Notes: generated by a model not told the origin, from the sequence alone. Positions 1-7,134 are shown, counted from the stretch's first letter. The stretch: 25,695 bases of DNA from CAYZAK01 sp964476445 (GCA_964476445.1 CAYZAK010000029.1:1-25695), one strand, 5' to 3'. A program made the numbers and translations.

Positions 1-47
1 TAAATTATGATACACCATTTGAAGCGTTTGTTGCACTTACTGGTTGA
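1..47 (+). pseudogene. 3' end of an IS30-family-type transposase (partial at window edge)
   Basis: The frame entering the window reads NYDTPFEAFVALTG followed by TGA at 45-47. IS30-family transposases typically end with a TP.E.F block shortly before a VAL(T/R/Q) tail, so this looks like the last 14 residues of such a transposase. Only the tail is visible, so I cannot tell whether the element is intact upstream. The expected terminal inverted repeat just downstream could not be confirmed from one end. The call rests on this short motif alone. Confidence 0.45.
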
Positions 48-83
48 ATCCGTGATTTAAATTTTTAAATGATTCCTAATGAT

Positions 84-112
84 TTGACTTTACTTTAGAG
101 CTAATCTATTAT
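84..112 (+). promoter_or_regulatory. Predicted sigma-70 promoter for the FMN-binding lipoprotein gene
   Basis: TTGACT at 84-89 and TATTAT at 107-112 are separated by exactly 17 bases, each matching five of six consensus positions. Transcription would begin near 119 and give a leader of about 53 bases before the start codon at 172. Strong GGAG Shine-Dalgarno bases lie just ahead of that ATG. Confidence 0.55.
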
Positions 113-171
113 TTTATAAGTATGCAGAAAAAATTGGGTAGAATAATAAGTTTACTTAAAGAAGGAGAGAA

Positions 172-618
172 ATGAAAAAAATATTTACAATTCCGGTACT
201 GATATTTCTAAGCTTTTTGACAATCGCCTGCAATAAGCCGCCCGCCGTGGAAGATGGGCGCGTTCATGAGGACGGGGTATACAGGGGGGGGTTTATCGAT
301 AAAGACAGTATACAGGTAAATGTTGAGTTTAAGCTCAAAGACGGTGTGGTCACCGGGGCATCATTTAGACATCTGAGAAGAGATGGCGACTATCACCTGA
401 CCACTGAAGAGGAACCCTATAGATCGGTTGTTCAACAGTATGAAGAGGCCTTATCTCATCTGGTAGGAAAAGAGATAGAAACGCATCTGTCTGATCTTTA
501 TGAACCCCAGAATATTGTTACAACAAAAGTAGACGGGTACACCGCCGCAACGCTCCGGAGTAATAAAATTATATCTGCCGTTCGCGACGCGTTAAACCGG
601 GGGGTATATAGTTACTGA
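172..618 (+). CDS. FMN-binding domain lipoprotein
   Basis: A 148-residue protein with a lipoprotein signal peptide: basic start, hydrophobic stretch, and Cys20 as the probable lipidated residue. The body resembles the FMN-binding domain (PF04205 type) found in RnfG/NqrC and small flavinylated lipoproteins. It has an opening DGVYRGG block at residues 34-40, an alternating strand region with VEFKLKDGVVTGASF, and the C-terminal VDGYTAATLRSN block at residues 120-131. In this family the last Thr of an [S/T]GAT motif carries FMN linked through phosphate by ApbE. Here the motif is TAAT, with Thr127 kept and Gly replaced by Ala. Start chosen at ATG 172 because of the GAAGGAGAG site just upstream. 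It probably shuttles electrons at the outer face of the inner membrane, but flavinylation is unproven given the altered motif. It is monocistronic as far as can be seen. Confidence 0.7.
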   Translation: MKKIFTIPVLIFLSFLTIACNKPPAVEDGRVHEDGVYRGGFIDKDSIQVNVEFKLKDGVVTGASFRHLRRDGDYHLTTEEEPYRSVVQQYEEALSHLVGKEIETHLSDLYEPQNIVTTKVDGYTAATLRSNKIISAVRDALNRGVYSY

Positions 619-965
619 AGATTGAAATTTCGCCAGCGGCACCGGAGCTCCTAGACCGTCCGGTTTGACCTTAGGCCCCAGTCGGCTCAAAATTTCTGTT
701 TTTAAAATAAAAGTTAAATACTCAGCTCTGGGGAGCGTCAACTAGGGGCCTTACTTTTTATGCGGTTAAATGACAAGCCGGCGATTATTGTAATGCTGGT
801 AGAAATCCCCGTAGAACGTTTCTTTTTTCGCGCAAGAATATATCCGTATATTTTTATAATAGGATTAACTAGACACTCCCGTTATACTAAAATTTTAATA
901 CAATAAAAGGTACAGGGTAGTTTTACAGTTAGGTATGTTTTTGAAAAAAGTTTAGGAGGTAAATT
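619..965. other. Intergenic stretch with a GC-richer hairpin region
   Basis: No gene is recognised in these 347 bases. A long-range stem can form between AGGCCCCAGT (673-682) and ACTAGGGGCCT (741-751) with one bulged base. Inside its loop lies a small GCTC/GAGC hairpin (725-736). A T-rich run follows the outer stem, so it could end transcripts of the upstream lipoprotein gene or form part of a structured RNA. The remainder to 965 is AT-rich, and I saw no well-spaced sigma-70 promoter for the next gene. Confidence 0.4.
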
Positions 966-1208
966 ATGTTCGGCGGAATGCTTAAAAATTTTTTTATGTG
1001 GAGTACAATTTTAAATGCGGGCATGGTAGCTGTTACGGTTATTTTATGGATGTCGGCCCGGGGTTTTATATATAAAATACACGGCCGGTTATTTAATCTG
1101 AATACTGAGACCCTGGATATTATATACTATTCTTTTGTAGGGCTATACAAATTGTTGATAATTGTATTTAACCTGGTTCCCTGGCTGGTACTGGAAATTA
1201 TGGTATAA
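966..1208 (+). CDS. DUF6868 family small membrane protein
   Basis: An 80-residue protein with two hydrophobic segments (about residues 11-30 and 55-78) around a conserved-looking middle, IYKIHGRLFNLNTETLD. The order W..ILNAG, then ARGFIYKIHGRLF, then YK..I..FNLVPW, matches my memory of the DUF6868 family of two-helix inner-membrane proteins, whose function is unknown. The start is well supported by an AGGAGG site eight bases before ATG 966. It stands alone between two long non-coding stretches, so context gives no functional hint. Confidence 0.7.
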   Translation: MFGGMLKNFFMWSTILNAGMVAVTVILWMSARGFIYKIHGRLFNLNTETLDIIYYSFVGLYKLLIIVFNLVPWLVLEIMV

Positions 1209-1269
1209 CAGAATAAATATACTGGACTCTGGCCGGACGGTTAAAATATCAAATAATCTTTTCTAACCT

Positions 1270-1335
1270 GGATTATTCATACGGTTCTACTTCCTTGACT
1301 CTAAGCACAAAACAGTCTGTAAATATGAATAATCC
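1270..1335. repeat. 12-base perfect inverted repeat (stem-loop)
   Basis: GGATTATTCATA at 1270-1281 is the exact reverse complement of TATGAATAATCC at 1324-1335, with a 42-base loop between them. There is no T-run after the right arm, so it is not a canonical terminator. Its role is unknown. Confidence 0.6.
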
Positions 1336-1342
1336 ATCTTAT

Positions 1343-1502
1343 GCACCCCTTGGGCACTTGTTTTACTGCTGGGTTGTCCCGCCCTTTTTGCAAAAATTTA
1401 TCATCAATAAGATAATAATATTTAGTTTAATAATTTAAAATTATTCTATTTTTACAGTTAAAAAGGGCGGCCTCGCAGAGGCGCACCCCAAGAGTACTTG
1501 TT
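1343..1502. repeat. Direct repeat pair flanking an 11-base inverted repeat
   Basis: GCACCCC-N6-ACTTGTT is present at 1343-1362 and again at 1483-1502 with identical internal spacing. Between the copies, 1379-1389 and 1460-1470 form a perfect 11-base inverted repeat around an AT-rich core. The arrangement could be a small mobile or structured element, or a pair of regulator sites. Nothing in the sequence decides between these. Confidence 0.5.
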
Positions 1503-1543
1503 CCACAGCGCATGAATAATGCGGGCTAAGAACCAGCCCGTCG

Positions 1544-1572
1544 GGAACATTTAGTAAAGTTTTAACGTCTAA
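1544..1572 (+). promoter_or_regulatory. Predicted ECF (RpoE-like) sigma promoter of the sigma-factor operon
   Basis: GGAACAT at 1544-1550 and GTCTAA at 1567-1572 are separated by 16 bases. This matches six of seven -35 bases and all six -10 bases of the well-known sigma-E consensus GGAACTT-N15/16-GTCTAA. It lies about 50 bases upstream of an operon that itself encodes an ECF sigma factor, which strongly suggests autoregulation. A six-base inverted repeat (1522-1527 with 1535-1540) sits just before the -35. Confidence 0.75.
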
Positions 1573-1619
1573 CTTTAAAATCCGTAAAAAAGAATATGGA
1601 ATAATTGTAAGGAGGAGCA

Positions 1620-2888
1620 ATGAGGAGACTGCTTTTTATAGTCTGTTTGTTAGTAATGCCGTTTACCGTTTTCGGTCAGGAAGAAACATTCGATGAGGTA
1701 GTCCGCGCTTATAAATCCGGAAATTACCGGGAAGCTGTTAAGCTTTTAGAGGCGCTTGAACAAAAAGACGACAAAATTCATTATTACCTGGGACTTTCAT
1801 ATTATAAATTGGGTATGGAGGAAAGGGCGAAAAGAAATTTCCTGGCCGCTTATTATATAGCCTATGATTCACAATGGGGCCAGGCCGCCGTAAAAAACTA
1901 CCGGCACCTGTCCAAAAAAATATTTCACTTTAATATTGTCCCCTCTTTTTCGTACGACAGCAATGTGAACTATACCCCGGAAACGGAGGAAAAAACCGCC
2001 GGCGCGGCCCTGCTAAATCTATATATGTCCGGAAAATTCAATATTACATCTTTTTCAAATTTCAGGTATTCTTATGGCCGGAACCAGTATTTAAAGGATA
2101 TAGACAGCAGTGACAGCCATTCTTTGAATTTAAATTTTTCCGGTATGGCGGCGGAGTTAAATTTAATTACCCGTTATTCAAGCGTAGGCGGGAGGCCTTT
2201 TTATTGGATTTACGGAGCGGATGCCGGGTTTAAAAATCTTAAACTGGAAGCCAGAAAAAAAGAGTATCTGGACCAGGATAGCAGTTATCTTGAAGGGTAC
2301 CGGCTGTCCGGAAAACTTTCGACCGATATTTTTGGAATACGGTTAAGTTACGGGTACGACTACAACCGTGCCGAGGATCTTGAAGAAGAATTTGTGTACT
2401 GGAAGCATACCGGATCTATAGAGGACAGCGAATACGATTTTGAAAAAATCGAAGATTCGGGAATAGACTATTTTCTTTCTTATACCCACCAGTCCCACAG
2501 CCTATCTGCGGGAAAGGTTTTTTCAATAGATGATGATACAACGGTAAGATTGTCGGGTGAATATATGCGAAGAAATTACAGAGGTGAAAACACCTGGTAC
2601 AGGAATTATTGGGTTGAGGATACTTCTGAAGGAAAAAATTATTACTGGGATGACGGCTGGGTGGAAAGTGACAGCGGGGAAGAAATACCCGGTAAAAAAC
2701 AGACCCAAACCCGAAAAGATAACCGGGTGACGGGAAGGATTTCCTATAATCATAATTTAGAGCGGGACCTTACCCTGGGAGTTGATTTAGAATATACGTT
2801 AAACAGTTCGAATATGGATGATATAGCCAGCTATAATTACAACTGGACTAAAGGAAAGTTGGGAGTAAATTTAAACTATGGTTTTTAA
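1620..2888 (+). CDS. Exported TPR / outer-membrane beta-barrel protein
   Basis: A 422-residue protein with a Sec signal peptide (about residues 1-19). TPR-like helices follow at about 23-100 (YKSGNYREAVKLLEAL, then IHYYLGLSYYKLGMEERA), and then a long region rich in alternating aromatic and polar residues, starting at FSYDSNVNYTPE near residue 113. The YDSNVN opening and the final residue Phe after Asn-Tyr-Gly are typical of outer-membrane barrels attached to a periplasmic TPR domain, as in the surface lipoprotein assembly modifier group. I infer an outer-membrane protein with a periplasmic scaffold; the substrate is unknown. Start at ATG 1620 behind AAGGAGGAG. The 3' end overlaps the sigma-factor gene by 11 bases, implying translational coupling, and the operon promoter is ECF-type. 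Confidence 0.65.
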   Translation: MRRLLFIVCLLVMPFTVFGQEETFDEVVRAYKSGNYREAVKLLEALEQKDDKIHYYLGLSYYKLGMEERAKRNFLAAYYIAYDSQWGQAAVKNYRHLSKKIFHFNIVPSFSYDSNVNYTPETEEKTAGAALLNLYMSGKFNITSFSNFRYSYGRNQYLKDIDSSDSHSLNLNFSGMAAELNLITRYSSVGGRPFYWIYGADAGFKNLKLEARKKEYLDQDSSYLEGYRLSGKLSTDIFGIRLSYGYDYNRAEDLEEEFVYWKHTGSIEDSEYDFEKIEDSGIDYFLSYTHQSHSLSAGKVFSIDDDTTVRLSGEYMRRNYRGENTWYRNYWVEDTSEGKNYYWDDGWVESDSGEEIPGKKQTQTRKDNRVTGRISYNHNLERDLTLGVDLEYTLNSSNMDDIASYNYNWTKGKLGVNLNYGF

Positions 2889-3438
2889 TCAGGAAAAATT
2901 GATAAAAGAAGCCCAGGACGGAGATTTAGAAAGTTTCGGGAGACTGATTGATAAGTATAAAGACCGGATTTTCAGAATGGCGATCTCTTTTTGCAAGGAT
3001 AAGGTAGAAGCCGAAGAATTGGTTCAGCTTGTTTTTATAAAGCTGTGGAAAAAGATAAAAAAGTTTAAATACCGGTCCACTTTTTCAACCTGGCTTTACC
3101 GGGTGTCCCACAATACGTTTTACGATCATATCCGGAAGAAAAAAAGAAGAAAAGATAAACAGGTCTCCGTATCCAAATTGAATTACCTCAGACATGATCA
3201 GAACCCCTACGATAAGATGGTAGAAAAAGAGGTCACCGGGTTATTAAGAGAGGCGCTTTCAGAAATGTCCGAAGAATTCAGTATGGCGGTAATATTTTAC
3301 GATATTGAGGGGCGAAGTTATAAGGAAATTTCCAAAATAATAGGTATTCCCATAGGGACCGTAAAGTCCAGGCTGTACAGGGGCAGAAAAATTTTAAAGG
3401 AAAAACTGGGGAACAAAATAAGAGCGGAGAACGTCTAA
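2878..3438 (+). CDS. ECF-family RNA polymerase sigma factor
   Basis: A 186-residue sigma-70-family protein with the two-domain ECF layout. Region 2 spans about residues 22-95 (KDRIFRMAISFCKDKVEAEE, then the STFSTWLYRVSHNTFYDHIR block), a short linker follows, and region 4 spans about 124-180 (SYKEISKIIGIPIGTVKSRLYRGRK). The usual DLVQEVF segment reads ELVQLVF. It should direct RNA polymerase to GGAAC/GTCTAA-type promoters, one of which lies ahead of this operon. The ATG at 2878 sits inside the end of the barrel gene. The next gene encodes its probable anti-sigma factor after 18 bases. Region 4 is of the RpoE-like kind, consistent with that promoter type. Confidence 0.9.
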   Translation: MVFNQEKLIKEAQDGDLESFGRLIDKYKDRIFRMAISFCKDKVEAEELVQLVFIKLWKKIKKFKYRSTFSTWLYRVSHNTFYDHIRKKKRRKDKQVSVSKLNYLRHDQNPYDKMVEKEVTGLLREALSEMSEEFSMAVIFYDIEGRSYKEISKIIGIPIGTVKSRLYRGRKILKEKLGNKIRAENV

Positions 3439-3456
3439 AGGGTGGAGTAAAATAAA

Positions 3457-4137
3457 ATGAGATGCGAAAAAATTAAAAAGAAAATATGGAAAATTTTTGA
3501 TCAGGAAAGCCGGACCCGGGATAGGGAAATTGTTAGGGAGCATATTAAAGGGTGCGGCAATTGCCGTAAACTGTATAAAGAGGTTAAGGGAATGCTGGAA
3601 AATCTTCGTGATTTTCCGGATTATAAAACCCCGCCGGAATTTACGGACCGGTTGAAAAATCGAATTATACAGACTTACGGTTATCCTAAAAAATCCGCCA
3701 AAACTAAGGAGGGCATAAAAACTATGTTTAAATACGGGATACCCGCGGCTGTGGCCGCGGTAATAATATTTCTGGTATTTTTCAGTCGTCCGGATTTAGA
3801 TACCCGGGCGATACGGTACTACTCCCCCGGACAGAAGCTTAATTTAACCGAGTACAGCCGGAGTTCGGGATTGTTAAGCAGGAAAACCGGTTACATGAGA
3901 ATAAGTCTTGACAGCGCCGTCCGGCTGGAAGGAGTTACCGTGGACATTGATCTTCCGCCGGGGGTGCGACTGGCTAGTGATGAAGATAAAGCGGTATGGA
4001 CCGGCAATCTGAAAGAAGGAAAAAACTTGTTGCTTATTGAGGTAAGAGGCGAGCAGGAAGGTTCATGGGATGTAAATGGTGTTATAAAAAAGAACGGGTT
4101 ACAGAAACCATTTACCAGAAGGGTAAATATAATATAG
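3457..4137 (+). CDS. Membrane-spanning zinc-finger anti-sigma factor
   Basis: A 226-residue protein. The N-terminal ~45 residues form the anti-sigma zinc-finger (ZAS) motif: Cys3 near the start, then His29-X3-Cys33-X2-Cys36. One membrane segment runs at about residues 91-108 (IPAAVAAVIIFLVFF), preceded by lysines, so the N-terminus should be cytoplasmic and the remaining ~115 residues periplasmic. The periplasmic part is beta-rich (VRLEGVTVDIDLPPGVRL) and looks Ig-like, but I do not recognise a named domain. It presumably sequesters the ECF sigma factor encoded just upstream and releases it on an envelope signal. GGTGGAG precedes ATG 3457. The next gene starts 13 bases after its stop. Confidence 0.85.
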   Translation: MRCEKIKKKIWKIFDQESRTRDREIVREHIKGCGNCRKLYKEVKGMLENLRDFPDYKTPPEFTDRLKNRIIQTYGYPKKSAKTKEGIKTMFKYGIPAAVAAVIIFLVFFSRPDLDTRAIRYYSPGQKLNLTEYSRSSGLLSRKTGYMRISLDSAVRLEGVTVDIDLPPGVRLASDEDKAVWTGNLKEGKNLLLIEVRGEQEGSWDVNGVIKKNGLQKPFTRRVNII

Positions 4138-4150
4138 GAGGTGAAGAAAA

Positions 4151-4837
4151 ATGATTAATTTAAAAAACAGCGCAGTGTTAGGGTTACTGACCGGACTTAT
4201 AGCAATGCCCGCTGTGTCCTTAGCCGAACTCCCCGTGGAAGTGGACATCGATTTATTAACCAGGAGAATGACCCTGGAGCAGGCCGGGGAAGAGTTAAGG
4301 CGGGATGCTGCCGAAGAAGGCCTGGACGCTGAAGCAGGCTCGCGGGCCGTGGAAGTGTTAGGCAAGCTGTCCGAAAAGGGAGTTCCGGTTAATAAGGCCT
4401 ATGAGACGGTTAGTAAAGCGGTGGTAAAAGGAGAAGACCTGGGAGGGTTAACCGAAGCTAAAAATGTAACTGCCCTTAAAAAGGAAGCAGCTCAGGATGA
4501 ATTAGAGGAAGAAGGCCGGCGTGAAGACTTAAAAGCGGAAGATGTTGCTGTGGCGGTGAATGTTCTGGATGATCTGGTTGAAAAAGGAATACCGGTTGAA
4601 ATGGCCAGGGATACAGTTAAAGAGGCTCTAAAAGAGGATACTGATCCCCGGGAACTTCAAAAAATGCTTATGGAAGAATACGCCCGCAATCTGGAACGGG
4701 ATATTGAAAAAGGTAAACCCGACGTAGAGAATATCGGAGAACAGAGGCGAAAAGAGAACTTAAACCGGATGAGTGACCAGATAAGAGATATTATGAACCG
4801 GTTCGACGGGGAGGATATTAGTCGTCCCGGACGATAG
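4151..4837 (+). CDS. Exported acidic helical protein with an internal repeat, family not recognised
   Basis: A 228-residue protein with a clear signal peptide (cleavage probably after Ala25, SLA/ELP). The mature part is acidic, lysine- and glutamate-rich and predicted helical, with no Cys and no Trp. It contains two related units of about 50 residues: VLGKLSEKGVPVNKAYETV (about 69-87) and VLDDLVEKGIPVEMARDTV (about 137-155), each followed by a KAL/KAV helix and a short D/E-rich turn. The C-terminal third is a charged helix. I do not recognise the family. As the last gene of the sigma/anti-sigma operon, between an AGGAGGTG ribosome site and the terminator, it may be a periplasmic effector or chaperone of the envelope response. 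That is inference from position only. Confidence 0.6.
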   Translation: MINLKNSAVLGLLTGLIAMPAVSLAELPVEVDIDLLTRRMTLEQAGEELRRDAAEEGLDAEAGSRAVEVLGKLSEKGVPVNKAYETVSKAVVKGEDLGGLTEAKNVTALKKEAAQDELEEEGRREDLKAEDVAVAVNVLDDLVEKGIPVEMARDTVKEALKEDTDPRELQKMLMEEYARNLERDIEKGKPDVENIGEQRRKENLNRMSDQIRDIMNRFDGEDISRPGR

Positions 4838-4886
4838 TTAATAAATAGAACTTGGTAGGTAAATTACCTCCCTACTATAAAAAAAG

Positions 4887-4920
4887 CGGCGGCGGTTAAA
4901 CTTACCGTCGCCGTTTTTTT
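4887..4920 (+). terminator. Rho-independent terminator of the sigma-factor operon
   Basis: A GC-rich stem, CGGCGGCGGT (4887-4896) with ACCGTCGCCG (4904-4913), has one G-U pair and a seven-base loop, and is followed by seven T (4914-4920). A-rich DNA precedes it, so it may work in both directions. It ends the operon starting at 1620. Confidence 0.9.
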
Positions 4921-5000
4921 ATTTATAAGGAAAATCATATTTTATAACCTGTCACCCAATACGTTTTTTTTATATTTATATTTAAATTCAGATATACGGG

Positions 5001-5029
5001 TTGATGTAAAGTTGATTTTGAACTATAAT
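5001..5029 (+). promoter_or_regulatory. Predicted sigma-70 promoter for the ferritin-like/adenylate cyclase operon
   Basis: TTGATG at 5001-5006 and a perfect TATAAT at 5024-5029 are 17 bases apart. Transcription would start about 5036, leaving a leader of only about 10 bases before ATG 5046, with AAAGG as a weak ribosome site. Confidence 0.7.
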
Positions 5030-5045
5030 AAACAAAAGGTTATGT

Positions 5046-5531
5046 ATGCAAAAAAATAATTTAAAACAAATACTTCTTTTAATAGAATTTTTAAAAGAGT
5101 TAGAATTAAAAATTTCTCAAATGTACAAAGCAGCTGCCGTCAAATGGGAGAAAGAAAAATATTTCTTGATAACTTTATCTCAAGAAGAAGAAAAACATGT
5201 TTGTCACTTAACAACAATGTCTGATATGTTAGAAAAAAATCCCGGGCAGTTTGAGAGAGGACGTTTTTTTAGCCCCATGGCCATAAGAACAGTTATACGG
5301 GGCATAGATGAAAATAGAGAGCGTATAAAACAGAATAAACTAAATCTAAAGAAAATGCTAAGTATTGCCATAGATATTGAAAATTCTTTACTGGAAAGAA
5401 ATTATAAAGAATTGGTAAAATCAGATAATGTAAAGTACGGTACTTTAGTCCGGGAAATAGAAGAAGATACTATAAAACACAGAGATAAGTTAAAGAATAA
5501 ATTAGAACAGTATAAGCAAAATGACCGATAA
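5046..5531 (+). CDS. Ferritin-like (rubrerythrin-type) helical protein
   Basis: A 161-residue, nearly all-helical protein with a four-helix ferritin-like pattern. Helix 1 runs about residues 5-33 with several Glu. Helix 2 carries the ExxH metal motif in EEEKHVCHL (about 47-55). Helix 3 contains DIENSLLERNYKEL (about 113-126), and helix 4 contains EIEEDTIKHRDKLK. Glu and ExxH residues at these places are how rubrerythrin-type proteins hold a di-iron centre. There is no rubredoxin part, no signal peptide and no membrane segment. The gene overlaps the PAS-adenylate cyclase gene by 11 bases, so the two are surely co-translated. I infer an iron, O2 or peroxide sensor partner for the cyclase rather than a storage protein. 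The full ligand set is not certain by eye. Confidence 0.65.
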   Translation: MQKNNLKQILLLIEFLKELELKISQMYKAAAVKWEKEKYFLITLSQEEEKHVCHLTTMSDMLEKNPGQFERGRFFSPMAIRTVIRGIDENRERIKQNKLNLKKMLSIAIDIENSLLERNYKELVKSDNVKYGTLVREIEEDTIKHRDKLKNKLEQYKQNDR

Positions 5532-6582
5532 AGAATTCAGAAAATATATTTATGAACACATAGGTTTTTTTTCTTCTTTAAATTTACTGGATAATATCTT
5601 TGACGGTGTATATATAGCAAATAAGAAACGTAAAATACTGTTTTGGAATAAAGGTGCAGAAGAGATTACCGGATACACAGCTGAAGAAGTGGAGGGTAAA
5701 TACTGCCGGAATAATATTCTAAATCATATTGATAAAGAGGGGGAATTACTCTGTAACAACAATTGTCCTTTAGCTAAATCTATTAGGACCGGAAAAAAGA
5801 TAAAGGCTAAGGTATATCCCTTACTTAAGGATAAAACCCGGCTGCCGGTATTGACACATATTGCTCCGATAAAAGATGAGAACGGTAATATAATTGCAGC
5901 TATAGAAGTCTTCAGGGACATAAGTAAAGCCGAAGATTACCTTCGTCTTCAGAAAAAGTTCAAAAAACTTATTAAAAAATATGTCTCTACAGCCACGTAT
6001 GAAGAAGTAGAAAGACAGGCTCGGGAAAATACGGCGGACAGTTCAACTAAAAAAGATCTTTCTGTTTTATATCTTGATATAGAAAATTTTACTGTGTATT
6101 CTGAAAAGCATTCTCCCGGGCAGGTTACCCGGATGCTCAATGAAGTTTTTGGAATATGCGAAGTAATTACAAAGGAATGTTTTGGAGACATCGATAAATT
6201 TATAGGCGATGCTGTTATGGCCGTATTCATTGATCCCAACGATGCTGTAAAAGCGGGGTATGAAATTTTATCAGCTTTAGAAATGATGAATGAAAACAGG
6301 GCTGAAAATAATAAACAAAAGATAAATGTCCGGATAGGCATTAACAGCGGTCCGCTTATACAGGGCACTATAGGCACGGTTAACCGTAAGGATTTAACCG
6401 TAATTGGGGATGTAGTAAATACAGCAACCCGCATACAGGGTATAAGCCCAGTGAATTCAGTTTCAATATCGGAATCGACCCGGGCCAGATTGACGGAACC
6501 GGATGAATTTGAATTTCACAAAAGAACCCTAGTAAAAGGAAAAGAACATCCCGTTTCTATTTTTATATCCTATCCGGCTTAA
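5521..6582 (+). CDS. PAS domain-class III adenylate cyclase
   Basis: A 353-residue soluble protein. A PAS domain spans about residues 20-135 and includes the Cys-containing stretch C62...LC78NNNC82PL, common in one PAS subgroup. A coiled linker follows (136-178), then a class III nucleotide cyclase domain (179-350). Metal-binding Asp186 (LYLDIENF) and Asp230 (DKFIGDAVMAVF) are present, with Lys226 and Thr293 in the base-recognition positions typical of class IIIb adenylate cyclases, plus Asn300 and Arg304 for catalysis (VVNTATR). It should therefore make cAMP from ATP. The start lies inside the end of the ferritin-like gene, suggesting a sensor-enzyme pair. A PilZ gene follows after about 95 bases under its own possible promoter. 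Confidence 0.88.
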   Translation: MTDKEFRKYIYEHIGFFSSLNLLDNIFDGVYIANKKRKILFWNKGAEEITGYTAEEVEGKYCRNNILNHIDKEGELLCNNNCPLAKSIRTGKKIKAKVYPLLKDKTRLPVLTHIAPIKDENGNIIAAIEVFRDISKAEDYLRLQKKFKKLIKKYVSTATYEEVERQARENTADSSTKKDLSVLYLDIENFTVYSEKHSPGQVTRMLNEVFGICEVITKECFGDIDKFIGDAVMAVFIDPNDAVKAGYEILSALEMMNENRAENNKQKINVRIGINSGPLIQGTIGTVNRKDLTVIGDVVNTATRIQGISPVNSVSISESTRARLTEPDEFEFHKRTLVKGKEHPVSIFISYPA

Positions 6583-6647
6583 AAAGAAATCACAAATTGA
6601 AATTAATTGGTTGAACCTTCTTAAGTTTTATACTGAATTTAAGTTTG

Positions 6648-6656
6648 TGATAGAAT
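6648..6656 (+). promoter_or_regulatory. Possible extended -10 promoter for the PilZ gene
   Basis: TGATAGAAT at 6648-6656 fits the extended -10 form TG-N-TATAAT with one mismatch, about 20 bases before ATG 6677. No good -35 is seen, so this is tentative. Confidence 0.35.
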
Positions 6657-6676
6657 AGTAAAGAGGAAAATTTAAA

Positions 6677-7006
6677 ATGGCTGCCAAACGAAAACATAAC
6701 CGGAAAAAGACTATATATATCTTAAATATAGTTGACCCGGATAATCCGGATAAATCCGGCAGGGGGGCGGTTATAGATATAAGTATGGGTGGGGCAGCTT
6801 TTGAATGTGAACAAAAATTTGAAAAAGGGGAATCTGTTGAGTTGAGATTTAATTTATCTAAGGATAAAATATTTATTTTAACCGGCACGGTCAAGAGAGT
6901 TAAAAAACGAACCGCTGGAGCTTTACTCCACGGGGTACAGTTTAATAAATTATGTTTAACAGACAAGTTTAAGTTATATAAGCTTATCAAGAAAATAACT
7001 AAATAA
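6677..7006 (+). CDS. PilZ domain c-di-GMP receptor
   Basis: A 109-residue single-domain protein. It has the two c-di-GMP-binding parts of PilZ: RKHNR at residues 5-9 (the RxxxR loop) and DISMGG at 34-39 (DxSxxG). The usual beta-barrel strands follow (ESVELRFNL, ILTGTVKRV, LLHGVQF). With both motifs intact it should bind c-di-GMP. It has no output domain, so it probably works by contacting a partner. It lies after a cAMP cyclase gene, and about 3.4 kb from a GGDEF gene that could supply its ligand. AGAGGA precedes the ATG. Confidence 0.85.
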   Translation: MAAKRKHNRKKTIYILNIVDPDNPDKSGRGAVIDISMGGAAFECEQKFEKGESVELRFNLSKDKIFILTGTVKRVKKRTAGALLHGVQFNKLCLTDKFKLYKLIKKITK

Positions 7007-7134
7007 ATGTATATTTAGAGTTGAAGAATATAATAATTTTGGTAATATAAAATTATGGTAAATTATATTAAAATAAGAAATAAAAGATATCTGCCATCCG
7101 GTCGTACCAGTTGGTTTTTTTATTTTTAGTATTT

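Larger units (their letters stand above)
1209..1619. other. Intergenic region with nested inverted and direct repeats
   Basis: No coding gene is seen in these 411 bases, but the DNA is unusually ordered. A perfect 12-base inverted repeat pairs 1270-1281 with 1324-1335. A perfect 11-base inverted repeat pairs 1379-1389 (CCGCCCTTTTT) with 1460-1470 across an AT-rich loop. GCACCCC-N6-ACTTGTT occurs twice in direct orientation at 1343-1362 and 1483-1502, flanking that second inverted repeat. Small hairpins lie at 1470-1482 and 1522-1540. The region ends with the ECF-type promoter at 1544-1572. Confidence 0.6.

Noticed and set aside
855..888. TATAAT (855) and TATACT (883) as promoters for the DUF6868 gene
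   Set aside because: Neither has a reasonable -35 at proper spacing; AT-rich DNA gives such hexamers by chance.
5949..6434. 161-codon minus-strand frame inside the adenylate cyclase gene
   Set aside because: It lies wholly opposite a well-supported gene, has no recognisable domain and no ribosome site; it reflects codon bias of the sense strand.
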